Shown here: one piece after another, positions 1 through 8,811 of the stretch
Position numbering within the stretch: position 1 is the first letter of the stretch
Layout of the letters: each line of letters starts with the position of its first letter
DNA from: JBCCCJ01 sp039029315
GTDB lineage: Bacteria > Bacteroidota > Bacteroidia > J057
Reading direction: 5' to 3'
NCBI GenBank assembly: GCA_039029315.1
Contig: JBCCGK010000130.1
Coordinates: 1-29,078 of the forward strand
DNA: 29,078 nucleotides
Position numbers and translations under genes: made by a program
Notes under the pieces: model-generated
The model's input: the letters and a program-made list of their open reading frames with translations, nothing else
Databases searched by the model: none
Told to the model about the DNA's origin: nothing

Positions 1-278
1 AGAAAGAATCTTTTGCAACCTCGAAACCATCATGTAGTATTAGAGACTGTTTAGGAATCTGTTCTGAGAATTTTGGTTCTTTGACAATAATCACGGGGTA
101 GCTAAAAGGTCGTTGCCAGGACTCTGATTCCCAATTTTGAACATTTGAGAATCAGAGTCCTGGCAACGACCTTTTAGCTACCCCGTGATTATTGTCAAAG
201 AACCAAAATTCTCAGAACAGATTCCTAAACAGTCTCTAATACTACATGATGGTTTCGAGGTTGCAAAAGATTCTTTCT
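1..278. repeat. Perfect 130-bp inverted repeat with 18-nt loop
   Basis: Bases 1-130 are the exact reverse complement of bases 149-278, with an 18-nt spacer at 131-148. I checked the arms base by base and saw no mismatch. Each arm contains a transposon-like end beginning TTAGAGACTGTTT (40-52, mirrored at 228-240). About 32 nt of this end match one end of the element at 24094-24260 with two differences. The repeat continues outside that end into flanking DNA, so it is not simply two ends of one element. The left arm touches the window edge, so its outer limit is unknown. It could be a real long palindrome, an inverted duplication of an element, or a fold-back assembly artefact. Confidence 0.9.
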
Positions 279-304
279 AACGAAAAAAATTGTAATGAAA
301 GACC

Positions 305-1603
305 TCAAGGACTCAAAGCTATTTTATGGAATTGTATGGGTTTCTTATCCGGGATTATTTTCAATACATAAACGCTTGGTTCTAGTCCATCCAGGGTCAA
401 TTGTTGAAATAATTCTTCATACGATGTGAAGAGGAATGTATCATATGACCTGAGCAATTGTCCATCCAGAGAAAAAAGCTCAACGCTAATCATTCCGCTC
501 AGAGGTTCTTGTAGTTCTTCAAAAGAGCCTACGGGATTATAATAGATCCTGAATACGGTATCACTTCCATTGTCTGCTACAAAAAGAGAGCTTCCATCTG
601 AATTAAAAGCCAGAGCATCCGGTGTAGGGAAAGAAAGGGATGATGCTCCAGTTGCCTTGGCACCTAAAAACCCTGTAGCAAATAAAGTAATGTCTTTGTT
701 TGGGGAAATTCTATAAATATTGATAGAATCGGATATTCTTCCCATGACATAAAGATCTCCTCCAAATGGTCCCTTAGGCGCAAAGACCATCGGCCCTAGC
801 CAGTCGTCATTGTTTGGAGAGAATCCTGGCATCTGTAAAAATGGCGTAAAGCTTGCACTTGAATCAACAGTGTAAATAGTACCTGTCGATAAGGTCGATA
901 CATACAAATCTGTTCCGAACGATCCTCCTGGGCCAAATGTAATGCTTGAAAATTCTCGTGAATTCAATGTGGCAAATCCACCAGTAGCGCCACTACTGTC
1001 AACCAGAATGATTTCATAGTCAGGGTCTGAGGTATTCGTTACAAACAATTGATTGGGAAAATCTTGTGAAATCCCTGGGCCAAAGGCTATTGAATAGGGT
1101 TCTGGTAACTCAGATAAGCCTGTTGAAGAAGAGGGCATGGCAGTTAGAAATTGTTCAACACACGAAGCATGATCCAGGTAAATGACCGAACCTCCTCGAT
1201 CACCGCCTTGTCCGCCATCCCGATTATTGGAACAGATATATAAGTTTGAGCTGAAGGGGGCACCAGGACCAAATTCAAGCCAGACTGGGTCAGATTCAGC
1301 TGGAAGCGTACAAAACAGTTGAACAATGGGAGTATCCAAACGAATTCTAAAGATACTATCAACTGGTCCTGTGCCCAAAGGTATGCTAAGATCAGCGGAG
1401 CCAACGTAGAGAAATCGTCCAAATTCGCCTTCTTCTGAAATAGCGAGTGAAAGCGGATGTGAGACAGCCGCAAATCGTTCAATGGAAAAGTCGGACTCAA
1501 TAACCATTGGATCATACACTACTTGGGATAACAATAGACAATGACTCTTTCCTAAAAATGCTAGTAGGAAAATGCTTAGGTTTCTGACATAAATCAGCTT
1601 CAT
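305..1603 (-). CDS. Secreted beta-propeller-like protein with T9SS C-terminal sorting domain
   Basis: This is a 432-residue protein. The N-terminus is hydrophobic (residues about 9-25) and looks like a signal peptide. The central part (about 35-350) has irregular repeats around FGPGGSFGTDLYV, FAPKGPFGGDLYVM and FNSDGSSLFVADNGSDTVFRI. Such motifs are typical of NHL/SMP-30-like six-bladed propellers and of PEP-CTERM-like 'FGPGG..DLYV' proteins. The last ~70 residues (SVELFSLDGQLLRSYD, then GLEPSVYVLKI) fit a type IX secretion C-terminal domain with its 'G.Y.l.i' ending. The protein is therefore probably exported across the outer membrane and anchored or released. The ligand or substrate is unknown. 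It sits about 500 bp downstream of the next minus-strand gene and is probably transcribed separately. The ATG at 1601-1603 gives a normal signal peptide. Confidence 0.75.
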   Translation of the reverse strand: MKLIYVRNLSIFLLAFLGKSHCLLLSQVVYDPMVIESDFSIERFAAVSHPLSLAISEEGEFGRFLYVGSADLSIPLGTGPVDSIFRIRLDTPIVQLFCTLPAESDPVWLEFGPGAPFSSNLYICSNNRDGGQGGDRGGSVIYLDHASCVEQFLTAMPSSSTGLSELPEPYSIAFGPGISQDFPNQLFVTNTSDPDYEIILVDSSGATGGFATLNSREFSSITFGPGGSFGTDLYVSTLSTGTIYTVDSSASFTPFLQMPGFSPNNDDWLGPMVFAPKGPFGGDLYVMGRISDSINIYRISPNKDITLFATGFLGAKATGASSLSFPTPDALAFNSDGSSLFVADNGSDTVFRIYYNPVGSFEELQEPLSGMISVELFSLDGQLLRSYDTFLFTSYEELFQQLTLDGLEPSVYVLKIIPDKKPIQFHKIALSP

Positions 1604-2099
1604 TTTTTATGAATTTAGGGTTAAGTAGATGGACAAAAGTTTTTCGGAAGAAAATGTTTAGAAAGCACTCGAGAGGTGTCATTCTGAGTGTTTGAGACCG
1701 CTTTGCAGACTGTTGCGTTATTCATGAGAAGGATACCTCGGAGGTTTGAGCGGCTGGCTGCGCGCTGGCTCACCCTCCGAGGTATGTGCAGAGACCTGGC
1801 CATCCCCTCAAACCTCGGAGGAATCGGCCTCACACTTGCCAAAAAATCCTCCGAGGTTGAGCCACTGTCATAGACAGGTTGGCTTGAGGGTGGATTTGCG
1901 CGCAGAAGAATCTTTTGCAGTCCGGAATCCAAGATGCAAAAGACCCCTCTGCCCATCAGACCAACGCACGAGCAAACAGTCGGCAGCGCACCAGACCATT
2001 CGATCGGGGTGACACCTTTAGTGTATGGTTGGCTTTATTTCATTTGTTTACTTACTTATAAGTAGAATGAATGAAGGTCTAATCCTTCGGTGCTACTTC
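1604..2099. repeat. Non-coding stretch with clustered short inverted repeats
   Basis: I see no credible gene in these ~500 bases, and the short ORFs here look like chance readings of repeats. CCTCGGAGG or its complement CCTCCGAGG occurs four times, in alternating orientation, at 1736-1744, 1774-1782, 1813-1821 and 1848-1856. TCTTTTGCA (1911-1919) pairs with TGCAAAAGA (1935-1943), and CTGTC/GACAG pairs around 1866-1878. The wording 'GTCATTCTGAG' near 1678 and 'GAATCTTTTGCA' near 1908 resembles the ends of a dispersed intergenic repeat often seen in bacterial genomes. Part of the second motif also occurs in the palindrome at 7-17 and 262-272. The 16-mer TTAAGTAGATGGACAA at 1621-1636 recurs at 17113-17128. 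Confidence 0.6.
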
Positions 2100-3605
2100 T
2101 CATTCTTTAACCAGCCGCATGTGTCGAACAACAGAATCCTGCTTTACCTGGACAACATATATCCCGGTGGACAAGTCCTGAACTTCCAGGCTAGCCTCAA
2201 GAACAGACTGACTCTTGGTCCTGAACGCTTGATGAATCTCCTGACCCAATTGATTCAAAATGGCAATGGAGACTTCTCCAAATGAAGGGCTTTCCCATTC
2301 AAGATGTAGCAGCTTGTCGGCAGGGTTTGGATAAAGCTGGAGAAAGACAGTTGTCTCTTCCATGAACACATCTTCAATGCTCGTTGTCTTCTCAATAGTA
2401 ACTGTTGCGACACAGCTATCGGCATTGCCACTACTATCTGTTACAATCAGGAAGATTTCCTGCACTCCCGTGTCTGATATCCCAAATGTATCTTGACTCA
2501 GACTCATACTTTGGATGCCGCAGACATCTACGGAACTACTATCAACCATAGACGCATCAATCACTGCAAGGCCATTGCTATCAAGGGGAATCGTTATATC
2601 TCTGCAAATAGCCGTTGGGGCAAGGCTATCAATCACTGTGACCAGTGCGCTGCAGGAATCAATGAGACCATACAGATCACTGATATAAAGGCTCACCGGA
2701 TGGGTTCCTACATCAGAACAGTCGAAGGTATCTCGACTCAGACTCATGCTTTGGATGCCGCAAGCATCTATGGAACTACTGTCAATCATAGACGCATCAA
2801 TCACTGCAAGGCCATTGCTATCAAGAGGAATCGTTATATTTTTGCAAATAGCCGTTGGGGCAAGACTATCAATCACCGTGACCAGTGCGCTGCAGGAATC
2901 AATGAGACCACTACCATCGCTGACATAGAGCATCACCTGATTGACACCAATATCTGAGCAGTCAAAACTATCCTGACTCGCCGAAAAATTGGGAGATCCA
3001 GACAACACAATGGAACCTCCGTCCAATTCGTCTGGGTTGATATTAGCCTGCCCTAAAGAATCAAGATACAGGGTGATATTTTGACAAAAAACGCAGTTGG
3101 TCGTAGAATCAACAACCTTGACAGCGCCATCATTCGCAATGAGCGGACTCACGGATGTCCCAACGCTTGTATATGCCAATGGCGTGACAGAACTATCCAA
3201 GACAACAGGGAAAACACCGAAGGGAGCAGACGCTTTGATCACAAACTGGATCTCCAGTATAACTGATCCTGGAGGAAGATTTTTTCCAGTACCGGAAAGA
3301 TCGGCCCAGGCAAAGGTAGCAGCATCCAATGGAATGAATCCTTCTCCGGGATCTCCGAGTGCAGTGAAAGGATTAAGATTAAGACTGCTAAAGTTCAAAA
3401 ATTCTAATGCCGTACTATCCCAGCGAATGCTTCCCTGATAGCCATTGATCAGATGAAAATTGTCCACAGCTACTGGAATCGATACCGTATCACCAGGCAA
3501 GCCTGATTCTGAACCGAGGGTGCACACCAATGTTTGTCCCTGAAGATAGGGTGTCCAGGTTATGATTAACAGAGAAACAATGGAGAAAATAAATCTGTAT
3601 GTCAT
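2100..3605 (-). CDS. T9SS-secreted protein with cohesin-like domain and 80-residue tandem repeats
   Basis: This is a 501-residue protein. A signal peptide covers residues 1 to about 23. A cohesin-like module follows (about 27-165; motifs GDTVSIPVAVDNF, YQGSIRWDSTALEF, AWADLSGTG, ILEIQFVIKA). Then come two near-identical 80-residue repeats and a third divergent one, each built around 'DSLAPTAICKNITIPLDSNG...DVGTHPVSLYISD...CSALVTVI', which resemble HYR/Ig-like modules. The C-terminus (LYPNPADKLLHLEWES to GIYVVQVKQDS..RHMRLVKE) is a classic T9SS type A sorting domain. It lies 57 bp downstream of a longer ELWxxDGT gene on the same strand, probably in one transcription unit. It shares the cohesin and repeat architecture of those paralogs but lacks the ELWxxDGT region and the dockerin-like part. 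No catalytic domain is visible, so a binding or structural surface role is the best guess. Confidence 0.8.
   Translation of the reverse strand: MTYRFIFSIVSLLIITWTPYLQGQTLVCTLGSESGLPGDTVSIPVAVDNFHLINGYQGSIRWDSTALEFLNFSSLNLNPFTALGDPGEGFIPLDAATFAWADLSGTGKNLPPGSVILEIQFVIKASAPFGVFPVVLDSSVTPLAYTSVGTSVSPLIANDGAVKVVDSTTNCVFCQNITLYLDSLGQANINPDELDGGSIVLSGSPNFSASQDSFDCSDIGVNQVMLYVSDGSGLIDSCSALVTVIDSLAPTAICKNITIPLDSNGLAVIDASMIDSSSIDACGIQSMSLSRDTFDCSDVGTHPVSLYISDLYGLIDSCSALVTVIDSLAPTAICRDITIPLDSNGLAVIDASMVDSSSVDVCGIQSMSLSQDTFGISDTGVQEIFLIVTDSSGNADSCVATVTIEKTTSIEDVFMEETTVFLQLYPNPADKLLHLEWESPSFGEVSIAILNQLGQEIHQAFRTKSQSVLEASLEVQDLSTGIYVVQVKQDSVVRHMRLVKE
2495..2975. repeat. 240-bp in-frame tandem repeat
   Basis: Two copies with a 240-bp period (2495-2734 and 2735-2974) encode 80-residue units of the T9SS protein. 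The copies are nearly identical at DNA level, differing by scattered single bases, with a more divergent partial unit beyond 2975. An exact 240-bp period makes this a likely site for unit gain or loss by recombination. Confidence 0.75.
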
Positions 3606-3662
3606 GAGATGATTTTTTTGTTGGATTCAATGAATGTTGATCATCTGAAGCTTAAGCTTCAC

Positions 3663-6600
3663 TTATTGCCCCTTCACCATCTTGATGGAGGTTTGGAATT
3701 CACCAGCTTTCATGTGCAAGAGGTACATTCCCTCACTGACAGGTTTTCCTGATTGGCTTGTTCCATTCCAGAAGATGTCATGCTCCCCAGTCGGATACGT
3801 GCCTTTGAATTGCTGAATGAGCTTCCCTGTGAGTGTATAGATGCTGATGTCTACTTCTTCTCTTTGCCCTATTGAGAAAGTCAGTGAAGTAGACTGCTGG
3901 AAGGGATTGGGACTGTTTTGACTGAGGGTGTATCCCTTCAGTTTCCAAGGATCGAGGGCTGTGCTTGTGCCAATCCTGATTCTATGGGGAGAGTTCCCCA
4001 CGCCCAGATATGTTCCTTCATCATCTTTGGCCATATTAGGAGTCAGGGCTGAATTCATCTCAATCCGGGTCTCGGTTCCCCATTTTCCCAGGACTTCGAC
4101 CTCTATTACAAAGGCAGGCGTGCCATCGGAGAGGGTGATACCCTGGCCACTCATATTTGCCCAAGCCACCGTCAGCGAACCGTCTTCAGCCTGACTTGTC
4201 CCATAAATTGCACTAAGCGCATGATGATGAACAGATCGGAATTGGAGAACCTCTGGATTCCACTGCATGGTGAATTGATAGCCTCGGACATCATGAAAGT
4301 CGCGTGTACGTAGTGGGATGGTGATGATCTCTCCTGGCTGGACGATGACTTCTTCTATCTCAAAGAAGATAGAATCCTCTGGTGCTGGTCTCCGCAATAC
4401 CGTATGATCCCAGCTATTGTCCACATCTCCCAATTTCACGCCAAGAAAGTTCTGGTCTGTTGAAGGGCTGGGATCGATGTAGGCCCTGCGGCTGTCAAAT
4501 CCGACGGGGTCAGCTGGATTGGGAAAGACATAATCAGAAGGGATAAAAGTCCAGATAGCATCTTGTACACCTGTTTGGGGATTGAAAAAGTGGGTCTGGG
4601 CTAGGGCAATCTTTTGGAGCAGAAGAATGACATCGAGGGTATTGATCTTTGAAGGGGCAGTGGGATCAAAAAAACTGCTGGCATTGAGATCGGCAGCAAT
4701 GAGCTGATAAGGGCTAGTGAAAGGGTTTTGACCGATAATATGATCAATGATGGCTGTTGCATCATCAATGTCCAGGCCATTGTTGGTAGCTGCATCATCG
4801 ATTTTCTTGGCTCCGATGTCATTGGTGGAAATACAGGGAGCAGCCAGGAAAGAGAAATTGCTGGCTGTCTGCATGAGCGGTCCATCATCCCCACTGAGAT
4901 CATAGATGACACCCGGAATGGAGTCTCCCCCTAGCGAAAAGGCCGCTCCTGAGAGAGGAATCACCGGATCTGCCTGAACAGTGATCAAGGCATTGGCACT
5001 GGCGCTGTTGCCATAGATATTGATGCCTGTCAAGGTAACAAGAACAGGCGATCCCACATCATCACAATCAAACTGATCGATATCCAGAAAAAGGCTATCC
5101 AGACCATACACATCAGAAGAACCATTGTCGATGTCAGCTGGGCTAATACTGGCCTGACCAAAGGGATCAAGAGATACAGTGATGTCTTGTGTCACAATGT
5201 CCGGCGGACTATTGATGACAAATATTCCTCCAATATTCGACATGGCTGCTGCGAATACAGACATACTGGAGTCAGTGGAATAGCCCAAATCCAGGACAGA
5301 ACTATCCATTTGAATTGATGTAAATCCGTGAGGAGCAGTGGGATGGATCGAAAATACAATGTCCATCACGATGGTGCTGTCCGGCAGACTCGTCATATTC
5401 TGACTGGAATCCATCCAGTTAAAACTGAGGGCATTGGCAGGAACATTGCCCGTCCCTGGCAGACCTATCGTATGGGACCCTGCCAGAGAGGAATTGATCA
5501 CTGTATCCACTGACAGGATAGCAGAATCAAAGCTGATCGTTCCCTGATAGGCAGAAATCCCACTAACATGATTGACCATCACAGGAAGACTCACCGAGGA
5601 ACCCACCCCAGCAGTTTGAACACTCAGCACAAACTCCATCGCAGGAGGTGGACCAATAGGTATCATCGTCCAAAGTTCAGCCCCATGAACAATATCATTT
5701 GCCACAAAAAACAATCGATTATTTGCCTCAGTAAGAAATTGTGGCCATGAGCCTTGCATACCAGGATGGATATCCTGAACCAGAACAGTACCTGAGTTTG
5801 TGCCATCTGATTGCCAGAGTTCTTGTCCATGTGTCCCATCATCTGCACGAAAAAACAAGGTCCCATTGACTTCTGTGAGGTGAATAGAACCGGAAGATCC
5901 ACTCCCAGCGTGTATATCACTGACCATCACTGTACCTGCCGAACTCCCATCACTTGTCCATAACTCATGACCATTGGTCCCATCATCTGCTCCGAAAAAC
6001 AGATGGCCATTCATTTCTATCATTTCCCAGATATTTGAACTCCCTGATGGATGGATATCTCTGACCAGGGTCGTTCCTGTGCTTGTGCCATCACTCTTCC
6101 ACAATTCGTTCCCATGTATTCCATCATTCGCAGAGAAATACAAGATCCCATTTCCATTGACAAAGACATTGAGGGCTGAAATCGCGTTTGCACTTCCCGG
6201 ATGGATGTCCATGAGCATGACTGTCCCGGGATCCGTGCCATCGCTCACCCACAGTTCATCCCCACTTGAGCCATCATCGGCACTGAAAAACAAGAGTCCA
6301 TTGACAGCTGTGAGGTGATTGGGGGCAGAACTTCCACTTCCTTGCTTGATGTCTTTCACAATGACAGTACCTGCTGCTGTGCCGTCGCTTTTCCACAACT
6401 CTTGTCCTTGTGTCATGTCCAATGCACGAAAAAATAAGGTTCCACCAACATTGGTCAGATATATGGGCCAGGAACTGCTTAAGCCAGGTCGAATATCTCT
6501 GACAATATCAGTTCCCATCGGCGTGCCATCACTTTTAAAGAGTTCAATTCCATTGATCCCATTATCTGCGCTGAAGTATAACATTCCATTCACCTCTGTC

Positions 6601-7034
6601 AGAGACTCTGGAAAAGCCGCTGCACTTCCTGTTCGAATGTCTTTGACCATGACAGTCCCAGCAGCTGTGCCATCGCTTTTCCACAGCTCATCACCATGTA
6701 TCCCATCATTGGCACGAAAAAACAGAATGCCGCTTACATGAGTCAATTCTTCCGGTTTTGAGTCATCACTGCCTAATCGGATATCTTTGACCATGACGGT
6801 CCCTGTAGCTGTGCCATCACTTTTCCAGAGTTCTTCCCCATTGATCCCGTCATTTGCAGTAAAAAACAATGTCCCATTCACATCAATCATGGAGCTGGAG
6901 CCAGAAAAGGAAGTAGAGCCGCCAGGGCGAATATCCTTGACCAATGATGCCTGCGCCTGTAGCGAATGATGCCAGACAGAAAATCCCAGACAAAGGGCAG
7001 TAAATGTGAGCAGTTGTGTCATCTTATATGCCAT
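3663..7034 (-). CDS. ELWxxDGT-repeat protein with two cohesin-like modules, dockerin-like module and T9SS sorting domain
   Basis: This is a 1123-residue protein. A signal peptide ends near residue 28 (..WHHSLQAQA). Residues ~29-455 hold eight ELWxxDGT repeats of about 47 residues (e.g. GEELWKSDGTATGT, GDELWVSDGTDPGT) and a ninth degenerate one (GAELWTMIP). A first cohesin-like module lies at ~465-605. A repeat resembling the neighbours' HYR-like units lies at ~610-690, and a dockerin-like stretch at ~740-810 (NGLDIDDATAIIDHII, then AADLNASSF and LDVILLLQKI). A second cohesin-like module lies at ~889-1021. A T9SS domain fills ~1035-1123 (NSPNPFQQSTSLTFSIGQ, DISIYTLTGKLIQQF, GMYLLHMKAG). It is one of three adjacent paralogs in the same orientation, 37 bp from the next. 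The function is unknown; the architecture suggests a cell-surface adhesive or scaffold protein. Confidence 0.85.
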   Translation of the reverse strand: MAYKMTQLLTFTALCLGFSVWHHSLQAQASLVKDIRPGGSTSFSGSSSMIDVNGTLFFTANDGINGEELWKSDGTATGTVMVKDIRLGSDDSKPEELTHVSGILFFRANDGIHGDELWKSDGTAAGTVMVKDIRTGSAAAFPESLTEVNGMLYFSADNGINGIELFKSDGTPMGTDIVRDIRPGLSSSWPIYLTNVGGTLFFRALDMTQGQELWKSDGTAAGTVIVKDIKQGSGSSAPNHLTAVNGLLFFSADDGSSGDELWVSDGTDPGTVMLMDIHPGSANAISALNVFVNGNGILYFSANDGIHGNELWKSDGTSTGTTLVRDIHPSGSSNIWEMIEMNGHLFFGADDGTNGHELWTSDGSSAGTVMVSDIHAGSGSSGSIHLTEVNGTLFFRADDGTHGQELWQSDGTNSGTVLVQDIHPGMQGSWPQFLTEANNRLFFVANDIVHGAELWTMIPIGPPPAMEFVLSVQTAGVGSSVSLPVMVNHVSGISAYQGTISFDSAILSVDTVINSSLAGSHTIGLPGTGNVPANALSFNWMDSSQNMTSLPDSTIVMDIVFSIHPTAPHGFTSIQMDSSVLDLGYSTDSSMSVFAAAMSNIGGIFVINSPPDIVTQDITVSLDPFGQASISPADIDNGSSDVYGLDSLFLDIDQFDCDDVGSPVLVTLTGINIYGNSASANALITVQADPVIPLSGAAFSLGGDSIPGVIYDLSGDDGPLMQTASNFSFLAAPCISTNDIGAKKIDDAATNNGLDIDDATAIIDHIIGQNPFTSPYQLIAADLNASSFFDPTAPSKINTLDVILLLQKIALAQTHFFNPQTGVQDAIWTFIPSDYVFPNPADPVGFDSRRAYIDPSPSTDQNFLGVKLGDVDNSWDHTVLRRPAPEDSIFFEIEEVIVQPGEIITIPLRTRDFHDVRGYQFTMQWNPEVLQFRSVHHHALSAIYGTSQAEDGSLTVAWANMSGQGITLSDGTPAFVIEVEVLGKWGTETRIEMNSALTPNMAKDDEGTYLGVGNSPHRIRIGTSTALDPWKLKGYTLSQNSPNPFQQSTSLTFSIGQREEVDISIYTLTGKLIQQFKGTYPTGEHDIFWNGTSQSGKPVSEGMYLLHMKAGEFQTSIKMVKGQ

Positions 7035-7071
7035 AGGAACATGATTTGAGATGAGTTGAAACAGGAATACG

Positions 7072-8754
7072 CTATCGAATCTTCACCATCCGTCTAGAGT
7101 GATTAAAATCACCAGCTTTCATGTGTAGGAGATAGATCCCTTGACTTACAGGCATTCCTTTTTCGTTTGTTCCATCCCATAGGATCGCCTGTTCACCTGC
7201 GGGATATGTACCCTCGAATCGCCGGATGATCTGTCCTGTGAGGGTATAGATGTGGATATCTACTTTCTCTGTTTGTCCGAGAGAGAAAGTCAAGGAGGTG
7301 GATTGTTGGAAAGGATTCGGGCTGTTTTGGTTGAGGGAATATCCTTTGAGTTGCCAGGAATCGATAGCCGTGGATACATCAAGTTTCCACAATTCATATC
7401 CATGAGTTCCATCATTTGCCCCAAAAAAAAGTGATCCATTGGCAACGGCAAGATTGTCAGGTTCTGAATGATCGCTTCCTAGAAAAATATCTTGTACCAA
7501 AACGGTCCCACCGGCAGTCCCATCACTCTTCCATAGTTCAATACCAGTGGTCCCATCATCTGCAATAAAAAATAAGGTGCTATTTACGATGATGAAGCTG
7601 CCAGGTTGAGAGTGAGTACTTCCAGGTGAAATATCCTTGAGCATGATTGTTCCCGCCGCAGTACCGTCGCTTTTCCATAATTCCACTCCATGGGTGCCAA
7701 AGTCAGGCGCGCTGAAAAATAGGCTGCCATTCAACACTTCAAATGGCCCAGGAACTGAACTGTCTAATCCTGAGCGAATATCTTTGACCATTCCTGTTCC
7801 TGTAGCTGTGCCATCACTTTTCCATAATTCAGCTCCGTGAATGCCATCAGTTGCCTGAAAAAATAGCATGCCACCCATTTCTGTGAGGTGGATCATTTGT
7901 GACCCAAGCACCCCAGCATAGATATCTTTGACCAAGGCAGTTCCGCTGGCCGTGCCATCACTTTTCCATAGTTCCTCCCCATTCATGCCATCATTGGCTT
8001 GAAAAAACAATGTGCCATTTACATCTGTGAGATGAACCAGATCTCCACTGGCACTTCCTGCCTGAATATCCTTCACTAACACTGTACCGGCTGCCGTCCC
8101 ATCGCTTTTCCACAGTTCGCGACCGTGATCACTCGTGCTAGCTGTAAAAAACAAGGTTCCATTTACTTCGGCAAATCGAATAGGATCGGAACCCAAGCTC
8201 CCTGGATAAATGTCTTTAACGAGGACTGTTCCAGCAGCTGTCCCATCGCTTTTCCATAGTTCTTCGCCATTGAGTTCATCAGTAGCATTGAAAAACAGGC
8301 TGCCATTTACCACTGTTAGCAAAATGGGAATACCGTGATCACTTCCAGGATGAATGTCTTTCACTAGCTCTGTCCCAGTGGCTGTACCATTACTTTTCCA
8401 TAGTTCATACCCATGATCTGGATCATTAGCAGCAAAATATAAGCTCCCATTAAATGCGACAAGATTATGAGGAGAAGATCCTAAAGATCCGGGATAAATG
8501 TCCTTGACCAAATTTGTCCCTACCTCTGTCCCATCGCTTTTCCACAACTCTTCTCCATGAATGCCATCGTCTACTGTAAAAAACAGAACCCCATTTACAT
8601 CTGTGAGACCAAATAAGGTGGAAGGGCTGCTTCCCGGATTGATGTCTTTAACAAGTACTGCTTGTGCCTGGACACACTGTAAAAAACAAGCCAGGAACAG
8701 CCACAGTACACATCGCTTCATTAGTTGCCAATTGCGAACCTTCAGGAGTCTCAT
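7072..8754 (-). CDS. ELWxxDGT-repeat protein with T9SS sorting domain (short paralog)
   Basis: This is a 560-residue protein and the short form of the family. It has a signal peptide, then eight ELWxxDGT repeats (GEELWKSDGTEVGT to GIELWKSDGTAGGT) and a degenerate ninth (GYELWKLDVS). A T9SS sorting domain nearly identical to that of the paralog at 8812-12465 follows directly (NSPNPFQQSTSLTFSLGQ, DIHIYTLTGQIIRRF, GIYLLHMKAGDF). The cohesin, HYR-like and dockerin-like modules of the long paralogs are missing, and the repeat block runs straight into the C-terminal domain. The ATG at 8752-8754 opens the longest frame. The ATG at 8719-8721 (MKRCVLWLFLACF) gives a more standard signal peptide and may be the true start. 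It probably arose by duplication with internal deletion. Confidence 0.85.
   Translation of the reverse strand: MRLLKVRNWQLMKRCVLWLFLACFLQCVQAQAVLVKDINPGSSPSTLFGLTDVNGVLFFTVDDGIHGEELWKSDGTEVGTNLVKDIYPGSLGSSPHNLVAFNGSLYFAANDPDHGYELWKSNGTATGTELVKDIHPGSDHGIPILLTVVNGSLFFNATDELNGEELWKSDGTAAGTVLVKDIYPGSLGSDPIRFAEVNGTLFFTASTSDHGRELWKSDGTAAGTVLVKDIQAGSASGDLVHLTDVNGTLFFQANDGMNGEELWKSDGTASGTALVKDIYAGVLGSQMIHLTEMGGMLFFQATDGIHGAELWKSDGTATGTGMVKDIRSGLDSSVPGPFEVLNGSLFFSAPDFGTHGVELWKSDGTAAGTIMLKDISPGSTHSQPGSFIIVNSTLFFIADDGTTGIELWKSDGTAGGTVLVQDIFLGSDHSEPDNLAVANGSLFFGANDGTHGYELWKLDVSTAIDSWQLKGYSLNQNSPNPFQQSTSLTFSLGQTEKVDIHIYTLTGQIIRRFEGTYPAGEQAILWDGTNEKGMPVSQGIYLLHMKAGDFNHSRRMVKIR
7073..7360. repeat. Paralogous DNA repeat (partner at 8813-9100)
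   Basis: The DNA coding the C-terminal sorting domain of the 560-residue paralog matches that of the 1217-residue paralog at an offset of 1740 bp. Long identical runs occur (e.g. TATCGAATCTTCACCATCCG at 7074 and 8814). The equivalent part of the 1123-residue gene (~3672-3960) is similar but more diverged. Direct repeats in the same orientation are possible substrates for recombination or gene conversion between paralogs. Confidence 0.7.
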
Positions 8755-8811
8755 GATTAGATTTTTGGGAGTGAATGTATTGGGATTATGCTGGGGGTCT
8801 GGGTTTATGCC

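Noticed and set aside
1621..1956. 111-residue minus-strand ORF and overlapping plus-strand ORFs between the first two T9SS genes
   Set aside because: They are made largely of the inverted CCTCSGAGG repeats, with no domain and no consistent frame.
5974..6969. Plus-strand ORFs opposite the 1123-residue gene (5974-6318, 6319-6741, 6787-6969)
   Set aside because: They give the same repeat-antisense pattern and have no independent start signals or recognisable domains.
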